Positions 8,175 to 15,910 of a stretch of DNA of 64,000 nucleotides are shown here, in pieces. Source of the stretch: Actibacterium lipolyticum. GTDB taxonomy: Bacteria > Pseudomonadota > Alphaproteobacteria > Rhodobacterales > Rhodobacteraceae. Where the stretch lies: positions 868,001-932,000 of the forward strand of contig NZ_FXYE01000002.1 in NCBI RefSeq assembly GCF_900184935.1. The letters run 5' to 3'. Both the position numbers and the translations under genes were made by a program. Position 1 is the stretch's first letter; each line of letters starts with the position of its first letter. A model generated the notes under the pieces. The model did not search any database. It had not been told where the DNA came from and worked only from the letters and a program-made list of their open reading frames with translations.

Positions 8175-8923
8175 CCCATCCTGCCGAACATATCGCCGGA
8201 TACACGCTCCATTCGCGGCACGGCGAAATCCAAAACGCGTTTCGCTATAACGTCGATTATGTGCTGATCGATCCCGATGACCGCGCCAGGCCTGCATTGT
8301 TTTCGCGCAATGGGTTCAATCTTGCCTCTGTCCATGACCTCAACCATGGCGGCCTGCCGAAACAGGGCCGTGGGGCGGTTTGGGCAAACGAGGTTCTTTC
8401 CGCCCATGGTATGGATGTGTCGCGCGTCAAACTGCTGCTGCTGACCCAGCCGCGGTTTCTGGGCTATGTCTTTAATCCCGTCAGCTTTTGGTTGGCGATG
8501 GATGGCGCCGATCTTTGCGCTGTAATTGCCGAGGTGAACAATACCTTTGGCGACAGGCACAGCTATCTATGCCACCTGCCCGGCTTTGCCCCCATAGCCC
8601 CGTCCGATCAGCTGATATCCCAAAAGGTGATGCACGTGTCGCCCTACCAACAGGTCGAGGGCGACTACAGTTTCAATTTCGCCATTTCGCCTGAACGCCT
8701 TACAATACGCATCATACACCGCAACGGGCCCGACGGGCTGACCGCTACGTTGGCTGGTGCGCGTATGCCGCTAACGAACCGCTCTATCTTATCGGCGGCG
8801 GTGCGGCGGCCCTGCGGCGCGTTGCGAACAATCGCGCTGATCTATTGGCAGGCGATGAAGCTTAAATTTAAAGGCGCGCAGTACAGAACGCGCCCAACGC
8901 CGCCCCAAAAGGAGGTTTCCTGA
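8171..8923 (+). CDS. DUF1365 family protein
   Basis: A 250-residue protein starting MTHPAEHIAGYTLHSRHG, with the family features FRYNVDYVLIDPDD and VFNPVSFWLAMD near residue 100. DUF1365 proteins are regularly encoded between a COG2907 oxidoreductase and a cyclopropane-synthase-like methyltransferase, as here, but have no firmly established reaction. The ATG at 8171 overlaps the preceding TGA as ATGA. A longer open frame from 8078 only reads through the end of the upstream gene. A role in acyl-chain modification is inferred from context. Confidence 0.8.
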   Translation: MTHPAEHIAGYTLHSRHGEIQNAFRYNVDYVLIDPDDRARPALFSRNGFNLASVHDLNHGGLPKQGRGAVWANEVLSAHGMDVSRVKLLLLTQPRFLGYVFNPVSFWLAMDGADLCAVIAEVNNTFGDRHSYLCHLPGFAPIAPSDQLISQKVMHVSPYQQVEGDYSFNFAISPERLTIRIIHRNGPDGLTATLAGARMPLTNRSILSAAVRRPCGALRTIALIYWQAMKLKFKGAQYRTRPTPPQKEVS

Positions 8924-10080
8924 TGCAATTCATTACCAACCGCGTGAAATCCGATTTCCTTGAAACCTGTCAGGGTATCCGCAAAGGCAGCCTAAGGCTG
9001 CATACCCCCGAAGGTGAGATTCACGACTTTGGGCAAGGTGCGCCTGAGGCGGTTATGGAAATTCACGATTGGTCCGTGGTGACCGCCCTTGCTGCGCGCG
9101 GCGACATCGGGCTGGGCGAAACATACGTCGCCGGTTTGTGGGACACCCCGTCGGTCGAGGCCCTTTCGACCATTGCCCTGCTGAACCTCGACCACTTCGC
9201 CGACTATGCCTACGCTGGCTTCTGGAGTACGCTAAAATTTCGCGCCGTCGATCGCCTTGTCCGCGCAAATTCCAAACGCGGGGCGGCACGCAACATTCGC
9301 GCCCATTACGACGTCGGGAACGAGTTTTATCAGCTGTGGCTTGACCCTTCGATGACATATTCCTCCGGGCTTTATACCCCCGATGATTCCGACCTAGAGC
9401 GTGCTCAGGCCCGCAAATACGACCGCATCCTGAACCGGCTGGGCGATGGCGAACGCATCTTGGAAATCGGGTGCGGCTGGGGCGGCTTTGCCGAACGCGC
9501 GGCAGACCGGGGGCAGCATGTGACCGGGCTCACGATCTCTCCCAGCCAGAAAGGGTATGCCGACGCAAGGCTGGATGGACGCGCCGATATTCGGCTTCAA
9601 GATTACCGTAATGCCGATGGCACGTTTGATAGCATCGTCTCGATCGAAATGATCGAGGCCGTCGGCGAACCCTATTGGCCGACGTATTTCCACACCCTGA
9701 AACAGCGCCTGTCAGAAGGCGGCCGCGCCGTGGTGCAAGCCATCACAGTTCCCGACGACTATTTCAGCACCTACAGGGAAAACTCTGACTACATCCGCCA
9801 CTATACCTTCCCCGGCGGCATGCTACTCAGCGACAGCGTCATTGCCGAACAGGCCCGAAAGGCGGGGCTGGCCGTGCGCGACAACTTCGCCTTTGGTCAG
9901 GATTACGCCCGCACGTTGCGTGAATGGAAAGTCGCCCTGAACCACGAAGCCCACAGGATAGAGCGCCTTGGATATGGCGAAAACTTTTTGCGAAACTGGC
10001 GCTTCTATCTGGGTATTTGCGCGGCCTCTTTCGCCACGGCCCAAACCGATGTTGTGCAGGTGGAGCTGGTCCATGCGTAA
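8923..10080 (+). CDS. cfa: Cyclopropane-fatty-acid-synthase-type SAM methyltransferase
   Basis: A 385-residue enzyme of the CFA/mycolic-acid methyltransferase family. It has an N-terminal lipid-binding part, then HYDVGNEFYQLWLDPSMTYSSG (residues about 126-147) and the SAM loop LEIGCGWGGFAERAA near residue 180. IVSIEMIEAVGEPYW carries the family's conserved glutamate. It would transfer a methyl group to an unsaturated chain of membrane phospholipid, giving a cyclopropane ring or a methyl-branched alkene. Given the flavoprotein neighbour, a UfaM-like methylation is as likely as true cyclopropanation. A GGAGG site lies 8 bases before the ATG, which overlaps the upstream stop by one base. Confidence 0.85.
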   Translation: MQFITNRVKSDFLETCQGIRKGSLRLHTPEGEIHDFGQGAPEAVMEIHDWSVVTALAARGDIGLGETYVAGLWDTPSVEALSTIALLNLDHFADYAYAGFWSTLKFRAVDRLVRANSKRGAARNIRAHYDVGNEFYQLWLDPSMTYSSGLYTPDDSDLERAQARKYDRILNRLGDGERILEIGCGWGGFAERAADRGQHVTGLTISPSQKGYADARLDGRADIRLQDYRNADGTFDSIVSIEMIEAVGEPYWPTYFHTLKQRLSEGGRAVVQAITVPDDYFSTYRENSDYIRHYTFPGGMLLSDSVIAEQARKAGLAVRDNFAFGQDYARTLREWKVALNHEAHRIERLGYGENFLRNWRFYLGICAASFATAQTDVVQVELVHA

Positions 10081-10141
10081 CGCCCCCGCCCTTCGCCGCC
10101 AACTGGCTTTTGCCACCCTTTTCTTGGACACCCGATCATGA
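10073..10141 (+). CDS. 22-codon linking ORF, possible remnant of a transporter gene
   Basis: An ATG inside the last codons of cfa opens a 22-residue frame (MRNAPALRRQLAFATLFL then DTRS) whose TGA overlaps the start of the DUF3833 gene as ATGA. It may only couple translation across the gap. Its start resembles the beginning of an MFS-type membrane protein. The comparable R. sphaeroides operon has a transporter-like gene in this region, so the frame could be what remains after a deletion. The evidence is weak. Confidence 0.3.
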   Translation: MRNAPALRRQLAFATLFLDTRS

Positions 10142-10686
10142 CCCTTCTGATCGCAATCTGCGTCGCCCTTCTGCTTTATCTGGCGCAGATGAAATGGCTT
10201 AGCTTTTCTGCGCAAACCCCGCAGGACTATTCTGGCACCGCGCCCGGGTTTGACATTCGGACCCATCTGGCTGGCCCGCTTAAATCCGAAGGCGTGATTT
10301 TCGGCCCCACCGGGCGTGTTGCGGGGCGTTTTATTGCAGACATGAATGGCGACTGGAACGGCGATACAGGCACGCTTAGCGAAAACTTTCGATATGCGAC
10401 GGGCGGGCAGCAAAACCGGCAGTGGCGCATTACCATGGGCGAAGCTGGCGCATTTACCGCCACGGCGGATGACGTCATCGGTATCGCGCATGGACAGCAC
10501 GCGGGCGCGACAGTTCGCATGACCTATCGGCTGAAGCTGGATCAAGACGCTGGTGGGCATGTTTTGAATGTCGTCGATTGGCTTTACCTGATGGAAGACG
10601 GCAGCATCATGAACAAATCCGAAATGCGGAAGTTCGGCATAAAGGTCGCTGAACTGATCGCAACCATGCGCCCCGCCCACGCATGA
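10138..10686 (+). CDS. DUF3833 family protein
   Basis: A 182-residue protein with one N-terminal hydrophobic segment (LLIAICVALLLYLAQ), then a beta-rich domain with GRVAGRFIADMNGDW and the C-terminal VDWLYLMEDGSIMNKSEMRK typical of DUF3833. The family is usually exported or membrane-anchored and has no proven activity. It lacks the lipobox cysteine that many relatives carry, so it is probably held by the N-terminal helix. It overlaps the SDR gene downstream by ATGA. Its steady presence in RpoE/CFA operons suggests binding or handling of modified lipids, which is an inference. Confidence 0.75.
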   Translation: MTLLIAICVALLLYLAQMKWLSFSAQTPQDYSGTAPGFDIRTHLAGPLKSEGVIFGPTGRVAGRFIADMNGDWNGDTGTLSENFRYATGGQQNRQWRITMGEAGAFTATADDVIGIAHGQHAGATVRMTYRLKLDQDAGGHVLNVVDWLYLMEDGSIMNKSEMRKFGIKVAELIATMRPAHA

Positions 10687-11402
10687 CGTTCGACGGGAAA
10701 ACCTATTGGATCATCGGTGCCAGCGAAGGTCTGGGCCGCGCGCTGGCGATTGCCTTGCACAAAGAAGGCGCGCGGCTGATCCTGTCGGCGCGCACCGAAA
10801 AGCGGCTTGAAACCTTGGCCGACGAACTGAGCGGTGCGCAGGTTTTGCCAATGGATGTGACCGACCAACACTCTGTGGACGCCGCCGCAAACGCCGCCGA
10901 CTGCGACGGTTTGATTTATTGCACCGGCACGTATGACCCGATGAACGCCGCCGACTGGAACCCCGACAAAGCCGCCATGATGTGCGAAACCAATTTCATC
11001 GGTGCCACGCGGGTGTTGGCCCATATCGCACCGCAATTTGCCAAACGTGGGACCGGGCACATCGTCCTTATCGGATCGCTTTCGGGGTATCGCGGGCTGC
11101 CCGACGCCGTAGGTTATTCCGCATCAAAAGCCGCGCTGATGCATCTGGGGGAAAACCTTTATGCCGACTTGCGCACAAAGGGCGTGAACATCACCATCGC
11201 CAGCCCCGGCTTTATCAAGACAAGGCTGACCGACAAGAACGATTTCGCCATGCCGCAATTGATGAGCCCCGAACGCGCCGCCGCCAACGTCTTGCGCGCG
11301 ATGAAAAGCAAACGGTTGCACACGGCCTTTCCGCGGCCATTTGCATGGCTGTTCACATGGGGCCGCTTTCTGCCCGCATGGCTATTTTATCGCTTGTTCT
11401 AG
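10683..11402 (+). CDS. Short-chain dehydrogenase/reductase
   Basis: A classical SDR of 239 residues. It has a nucleotide-binding GASEGLGRA (residues about 12-20), the catalytic serine in LIGSLSG, and YSASK with the Tyr/Lys pair near residue 145. A C-terminal patch rich in aromatic residues (FAWLFTWGRFLPAWLFYRLF) suggests association with the membrane. It is the last gene of the RpoE-type operon, joined to DUF3833 by ATGA. The substrate is unknown; an oxidised lipid or aldehyde product would fit the neighbours. Confidence 0.8.
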   Translation: MTFDGKTYWIIGASEGLGRALAIALHKEGARLILSARTEKRLETLADELSGAQVLPMDVTDQHSVDAAANAADCDGLIYCTGTYDPMNAADWNPDKAAMMCETNFIGATRVLAHIAPQFAKRGTGHIVLIGSLSGYRGLPDAVGYSASKAALMHLGENLYADLRTKGVNITIASPGFIKTRLTDKNDFAMPQLMSPERAAANVLRAMKSKRLHTAFPRPFAWLFTWGRFLPAWLFYRLF

Positions 11403-11618
11403 GCAGACCACTGCCTTCGCCTTGCGCCGCCAAAACCGCTTATTAATGCCGCAACAGCGCATCAATTTTCGCCAGTTGCCTAATTTTATCGGAACCAAGG
11501 TCATTTTTTAGGCGTTCAGCAAATGATCGCGCCCCAGTTGATGGTCTTGGCACAATCCAGTGCAACACCGAACAATTCATGGCAGGTTACCAACACACCA
11601 GAGGGAGAAGCGCCGCAT

Positions 11619-12401
11619 ATGACCCGCACCGACCTGATCGTATTTTCCGATCTCGACGGCACGTTGCTGGATCATGACACCTACTCCTACGCTGATGCGT
11701 TCCAAGCCCTAGATCGCCTGCGCAAAGCGGGCATTCCGCTGGTGCTTGCCAGTTCCAAAACCGCAGCAGAGATCGCACCTCTTCGTGCCCAGCTTGGCTT
11801 TTCCAACGTTCCGGCAATCGTCGAAAACGGCTCCGGTTTGCTTGAGCCTGCGCAAGACACATCAGACGCAAGCGATGATTACACCCGCCTGCGCGCCGCG
11901 CTTGGTGATTTACCGGCCACGCTTCGCAAAGGGTTTCAAGGGTTCGCCGATTGGGGCCCAGCTGGCATCGCCCGCGAAACCGGCCTGCCCCCCGCCACAG
12001 CCAAACAAGCTGCCCAGCGCCAATATTCAGAACCCGGCCTATGGGTCGGCCCACCCGCACAGCGCCAAGAATTCATCGACGCGCTGGGGGCGATGGGCAT
12101 TCACGCCCGCGAAGGTGGCCGGTTTCTGACCCTGTCGTTTGGCGGAACCAAAGCCGGGCAGATGGCGGCGGTTATGGCCCGCTTTGGCACGCCTTTCTCA
12201 ATCGCCCTTGGCGATGCCCCGAACGACATCGAAATGTTAGAAACAGCCGATCTGGGCATCGTTGTTGCAAACCCGCACCGCGCGCCGCTTCCCCCGTTAA
12301 CGGGAGAGGGACAGGGCCGCATCCGCCGCACAACTGCCCCCGGCCCCACAGGCTGGAACTCAGCAGTCCTTACCGCAATCGCCGAACACGAATTCCAATA
12401 A
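11619..12401 (+). CDS. gpgP: HAD phosphatase, glucosyl/mannosyl-3-phosphoglycerate phosphatase type
   Basis: A HAD-IIB hydrolase of 260 residues. Motif I is SDLDGTLLD (Asp nucleophile near residue 10), LASSKT is motif II and GDAPNDIEML is motif IV. The MpgP-like cap signature (ENGSGLLEP) is visible. The family removes the phosphate from mannosyl- or glucosyl-3-phosphoglycerate to give the compatible solute. The synthase gene follows after 16 bp and is of the glucosyl type, so glucosylglycerate is the more likely product. The start at 11619 has a GAGGGAGAAG site; the open frame begins 32 codons earlier without family similarity. Confidence 0.8.
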   Translation: MTRTDLIVFSDLDGTLLDHDTYSYADAFQALDRLRKAGIPLVLASSKTAAEIAPLRAQLGFSNVPAIVENGSGLLEPAQDTSDASDDYTRLRAALGDLPATLRKGFQGFADWGPAGIARETGLPPATAKQAAQRQYSEPGLWVGPPAQRQEFIDALGAMGIHAREGGRFLTLSFGGTKAGQMAAVMARFGTPFSIALGDAPNDIEMLETADLGIVVANPHRAPLPPLTGEGQGRIRRTTAPGPTGWNSAVLTAIAEHEFQ

Positions 12402-12417
12402 CGCAGGAGAGCACAGC

Positions 12418-13638
12418 TTGGCCGACTTTCATCAGAACGGAAACGTTGCAACCCTCCACAATCTTCGGACCAGATCGCCCGAGGCCCTGGTTCACGAACT
12501 TTCGACATTCGCCCAAAGCCGCAAGATCAGCCTGATCCTGCCCTCTCTGTTTTCAGAGCTGGAAGGCGACGCGTTGCCCAACATTTTGAACGAGCTTTCA
12601 TCGGTCCCGTTCCTTCATCGCATCGTTATTGGCTTGGACCGCGCCGACGAAAACCAATACCGCCACGCCAAGAAGTTCTTTTCGCGGCTACCGCAAGAAC
12701 ACGTTGTCATTTGGAACGACAGCCCGCGGATGAAAGCCATCCATCAACGGCTAGAAGATTTTGGCCTGAACCCCGGCGAACCCGGCAAGGGGCGCAATGT
12801 GTGGTTCTGCATGGGCTATACTTTGGCCTGCAAGGACAGCGCGGTTGTGGCCCTGCATGACTGTGACATCACCACCTACAAGGCCGAAATGCTGGCGCGT
12901 CTGGTCTATCCGCTGGCGAACCCGAATTTCCCCTATCAGATCGCAAAGGGGTATTACCCCCGCGTCGGTGGCGGCAAGTTGAACGGTCGGGTCAGCCGGT
13001 TACTGGTCAGCCCGCTTTTGATCGCTATGAAAAAGGTGATCGGGGACCGCGACTATCTCGATTTTCTGCGCAGCTTTCGCTATCCGCTGTCGGGCGAATT
13101 CGCCCTGCGTATCGCCACCGTACCCGACCTGCGCATCCCGTCCGACTGGGGCCTAGAGGTGGGCGTACTGTCCGAAGCATGGCGCAACCTTGCCCCGAAA
13201 TCTGTGTGTCAGGTCGAAATTGCCGACAACTATGACCACAAGCACCAGCCCGTATCGGAAGAGGATTCCCAAACCGGCCTGTCGCGCATGTCGATCGACA
13301 TTTCCAAGGCCCTATTCCGTAAACTCGCCGCCGACGGCACCGTCTTTTCAGAAGAGATTTTTCGGACCCTGAAAGCCACCTATTACCGCACGGCACTGGA
13401 TTTGCTGGAATCCTATAACTCTGACGCAAAGATGAACGGCTTGGAAATCGACCGTCATAAAGAGGAAAAGATGATCGAACTGTTCGCGGCCAACATAATG
13501 ACCGCCGGGCACATCTTCCTTGAAAACCCAGCCGACAGCCCGTTCATTCCCACATGGAACCGCGTTCACGCCGCTGATCCCAGCCTGATGGATGATATGC
13601 TGAAGGCCGTCGCCGATGATTACGACGACTACGCCTAA
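12418..13638 (+). CDS. gpgS: Glucosyl-3-phosphoglycerate synthase
   Basis: A GT-A-fold glycosyltransferase of 406 residues related to GT81 GpgS. It transfers glucose from a nucleotide sugar to 3-phosphoglycerate. The metal-binding DCD sits at 148-150 (ALHDCDITTY), followed by PLSGEFAL near residue 225 and DWGLEVGVL near 245, the acceptor and base loops of the family. The start is a TTG at 12418 with AGGAG seven to twelve bases upstream; no ATG fits. Together with the HAD phosphatase it makes a two-step glucosylglycerate pathway, as described for Persephonella-type systems. The specific sugar cannot be proved from sequence. Confidence 0.82.
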   Translation: MADFHQNGNVATLHNLRTRSPEALVHELSTFAQSRKISLILPSLFSELEGDALPNILNELSSVPFLHRIVIGLDRADENQYRHAKKFFSRLPQEHVVIWNDSPRMKAIHQRLEDFGLNPGEPGKGRNVWFCMGYTLACKDSAVVALHDCDITTYKAEMLARLVYPLANPNFPYQIAKGYYPRVGGGKLNGRVSRLLVSPLLIAMKKVIGDRDYLDFLRSFRYPLSGEFALRIATVPDLRIPSDWGLEVGVLSEAWRNLAPKSVCQVEIADNYDHKHQPVSEEDSQTGLSRMSIDISKALFRKLAADGTVFSEEIFRTLKATYYRTALDLLESYNSDAKMNGLEIDRHKEEKMIELFAANIMTAGHIFLENPADSPFIPTWNRVHAADPSLMDDMLKAVADDYDDYA

Positions 13639-13659
13639 CCCCAACCTGCGGAGGAGCAA

Positions 13660-14148
13660 ATGGGTGACAAGTACATTCTGACCCACGAAGAGATTGAGCA
13701 GGCCGAAGGGCTGAACAAAACCCATTTCCTGAATCCCAACGCGGTGCGCGTGAACAAATCTTTGGGCGACCTGACCGGGCTGACTGGCATCGGCGTGCAT
13801 ATAATCGAGGTCGCGCCGGGGCACGAAACCACCGAATTCCACGTTCACCACCACGAGGACGAGTGCGTCTATATCCTGTCAGGCACTGCCACCGCCGAAA
13901 TTGGCAACGAAAGCTTTTCGGTGAAGGCCGGGGATTTCATCGGCTACCGCAAGGGCGGTCTGGCGCACACGATCCACAACACCGGCACGGAAACCCTGCG
14001 CTGTTTGGTGGTGGGTCAGCGGTTGCCGCATGACGTGGGCGATTACCCCCGCCAGCAAAAACGCATCTTTCGCAATGCAGGCTTGCCGTGGGACTTGGTC
14101 GACCACGATACAATTGTGAACCCGAATGCCGGCGCGAAAACGAAGTAG
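13660..14148 (+). CDS. Cupin-domain protein
   Basis: A small single-cupin protein of 162 residues. Motif 1 (HVHHHEDECVYILSG, residues about 67-81) holds the metal-binding histidines and glutamate; motif 2 (GDFIGYRKGGLAHTIHN) holds the last histidine. GCGGAGGAG lies before the ATG. It is third in the gpgP-gpgS unit, 21 bp after gpgS, and is followed by a terminator. The family includes isomerases, epimerases and regulators; a role in solute metabolism is only suggested by position. Confidence 0.8.
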   Translation: MGDKYILTHEEIEQAEGLNKTHFLNPNAVRVNKSLGDLTGLTGIGVHIIEVAPGHETTEFHVHHHEDECVYILSGTATAEIGNESFSVKAGDFIGYRKGGLAHTIHNTGTETLRCLVVGQRLPHDVGDYPRQQKRIFRNAGLPWDLVDHDTIVNPNAGAKTK

Positions 14149-14163
14149 TCCTAAAATGGAACA

Positions 14164-14195
14164 GCCGCCTTCCAGACTTTTGGAAAGCGGCGTTT
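14164..14195 (+). terminator. Predicted terminator of the gpg operon
   Basis: GCCGCCTTCCA (14164-14174) pairs with TGGAAAGCGGC (14181-14191), 11 bp with one mismatch and a 6-base loop, then a short T run (GTTT). It lies 16 bp after the cupin stop. Confidence 0.6.
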
Positions 14196-14218
14196 AGATT
14201 GAACTAGAACGAAAGGCA

Positions 14219-14233
14219 GGGCCCGCTGGGCCC
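14219..14233 (-). terminator. Possible terminator of the secreted-protein gene
   Basis: GGGCCC-GCT-GGGCCC at 14219-14233, 13 bp beyond the stop of the leftward gene. Read on the minus strand it is followed by TGCCTTTCGTT, only a weak T-rich tail. Confidence 0.4.
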
Positions 14234-14246
14234 CACCTTGGACTTT

Positions 14247-15671
14247 TTAGTGTGTCACCTGCGACAGGTCGCTCGCAGGGATTTCATATTCGTGCATGAA
14301 ATTCACAATGGTCCGCGCGTCATCAGCAGCAAGCGTATAGGCCGCCAGAGAGCCACCATCATCCGCTGCTTCACCGCCAAAGACGACATCATACACGTCG
14401 ATGACCGTTGGAACCCAAGACCCGTCTTCCTGTTCGACCAACACCTCGATCGAAAGACCGTCATAGGTCGCCGCGCGGCTGTAGGTGAAATCGGAATAGT
14501 CGATTTCGGAATACGTCACCGACCCGACCGTCACGGTGTTCACATCAAGGAACGCGTTGATATAGGCGATTTCATCCGCGCTAAACACGCCCGTCTTGTC
14601 CGTTGCGGCCGCAAGGAACGACGCAGAGGCAACCAGATCTTCGGCCGTAAACTTGCCGTCGACCATGAAGTCGAACTCAGTTCCAGGAAGGTCGGTAACA
14701 CCCGGGATCGTGCCCGTTGTGACAAGCGATGTGTAAATCGCCAAGTTCTCAAGCGGGGAGTCGATGGTTCTTTCCACGCCATCAACAGTGAAAACCAACC
14801 GGCCAGCAGCGTCTGTTGTTACTTCTGTCGCCGCTTCCATCAACGCAATCACTTCGTCGGCGCGTTTTTCCAGAACCTGCACCGGAGCACGGCCAACGTT
14901 CAGGCGGCCAAGTTCCACCTCTATGGTCAGCGACTCGTCGATTGGGTGACCTTCTTCATCCAACGCGATCAAGTTGCCATCTGCATCCAGTGGCTGCACC
15001 CAACCTTCGTCCGTCAGAATTGGAATACCGTCCGCGTCACGGGCGATAACCCAAAGGTCGCCGAAAAGATCGCCTTTTGTCGTGCCGGAACCGTCAGGTT
15101 GGCCACCGCCAGCACCGTCTTTACCGCCGGGCTCACCCGCCCAATCTGGCCGGTCAGAGTCGTCATCTTCGCCTGTCAGGCTAAGGAAAACTTCGGAAAG
15201 CGTTTTTTCCCCACCTTGACCGCGTGGTTCGCCACCGGCGCTTTCAGCCTGCTGGCCACCTGCCGCAGGTGCGGCACCGCCGCTCTCTCCGGTGCTCTGT
15301 GTCCCAGAACCACCGGCTGTATTCGCGCTGCCCGACCCGGAACCCGCATTGTTTTCATTCGGTGCCTGAGTGCCGCTTTGGCCCGCAGGCTCTTTTGGTG
15401 CTTCGGCGTTTCCGCTTCCGGCACCTGCGTTGTTGTTACCTGAACCACCGCTTCCAGCGTTGCCACTGTCTGAGCCGCCGCCACCGGAACCGCCACTGTC
15501 AGAGTTGCCGCCGCCAGCGTTGCCACTGTCCGAGTTGCCACCCTGCTGTGCATGAGCGGTCGAAATCAGAAATCCGTCGGGCCCAATCGGAGCAACGCTC
15601 AGCATCAGTGCCGCCGCACCACAGACCGCAATTACCTTTGTAAACCTTGGTGTCATTTCTAGAGATTTCAT
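14247..15671 (-). CDS. Secreted Gly/Ser/Asn-rich protein of unknown function
   Basis: A 474-residue protein I do not recognise. Residues 1-41 form a signal peptide ending in TAHA, starting at the ATG at 15671 after AAGGAAGGG. Residues 42-156 are a low-complexity linker of repeated GNSDSG / GSGG units, then Gly/Glu/Gln-rich sequence. Residues 157-474 look folded and acidic, with DADGIPILTDEG and DADGNLIALDEEG, which resemble calcium-binding loops. It is transcribed alone, between the convergent gpg operon and the GH13 phosphorylase on the same strand. A calcium-dependent surface or matrix protein is possible, but no function can be assigned. Confidence 0.75.
   Translation of the reverse strand: MKSLEMTPRFTKVIAVCGAAALMLSVAPIGPDGFLISTAHAQQGGNSDSGNAGGGNSDSGGSGGGGSDSGNAGSGGSGNNNAGAGSGNAEAPKEPAGQSGTQAPNENNAGSGSGSANTAGGSGTQSTGESGGAAPAAGGQQAESAGGEPRGQGGEKTLSEVFLSLTGEDDDSDRPDWAGEPGGKDGAGGGQPDGSGTTKGDLFGDLWVIARDADGIPILTDEGWVQPLDADGNLIALDEEGHPIDESLTIEVELGRLNVGRAPVQVLEKRADEVIALMEAATEVTTDAAGRLVFTVDGVERTIDSPLENLAIYTSLVTTGTIPGVTDLPGTEFDFMVDGKFTAEDLVASASFLAAATDKTGVFSADEIAYINAFLDVNTVTVGSVTYSEIDYSDFTYSRAATYDGLSIEVLVEQEDGSWVPTVIDVYDVVFGGEAADDGGSLAAYTLAADDARTIVNFMHEYEIPASDLSQVTH
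15204..15548 (-). repeat. Low-complexity repeat-coding segment
   Basis: This part of the secreted-protein gene encodes residues 42-156, about 115 residues dominated by Gly, Ser, Asn, Asp and Ala. The first 40 are irregular copies of GNSDSG(G/N). The DNA shows matching short degenerate repeats (cactgtc / gttgcc / gccgcc blocks between 15450 and 15540), a likely site of length variation. Confidence 0.6.
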
Positions 15672-15910
15672 GACTACACCCTTCCTTTTGACTTCCAGAA
15701 CAAAGCAAATGGCAGTGGCCCGGGAACAACTTGTGAGGATGTCACTTGATGCACTGAGCCTCGGCATCGCATCAAAAGTTTTAGCATGTGGCGATTCTTG
15801 CACCTTGATTTCAATCAATCGTAGAATTCATCGCAAAAGAAACGCCTCGTACAAGCGATCAGTCGCTCGGCATGCCTGCGCAGCACATATTAGGTCAAGG
15901 TTATGGGGCC

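Noticed and set aside
9823-10680. 285-codon open frame opposite cfa and DUF3833
   Set aside because: It spans two well-supported genes and a junction, which a real gene would not do here.
14238-15443. 401-codon open frame opposite the secreted protein gene
   Set aside because: The minus-strand frame has a signal peptide, a ribosome site and consistent composition; the plus-strand frame has none of these.
15204-15548. Possible CRISPR or tandem repeat array
   Set aside because: The repeats are short, degenerate and in frame, encoding a Gly/Ser/Asn linker; there are no spacers.
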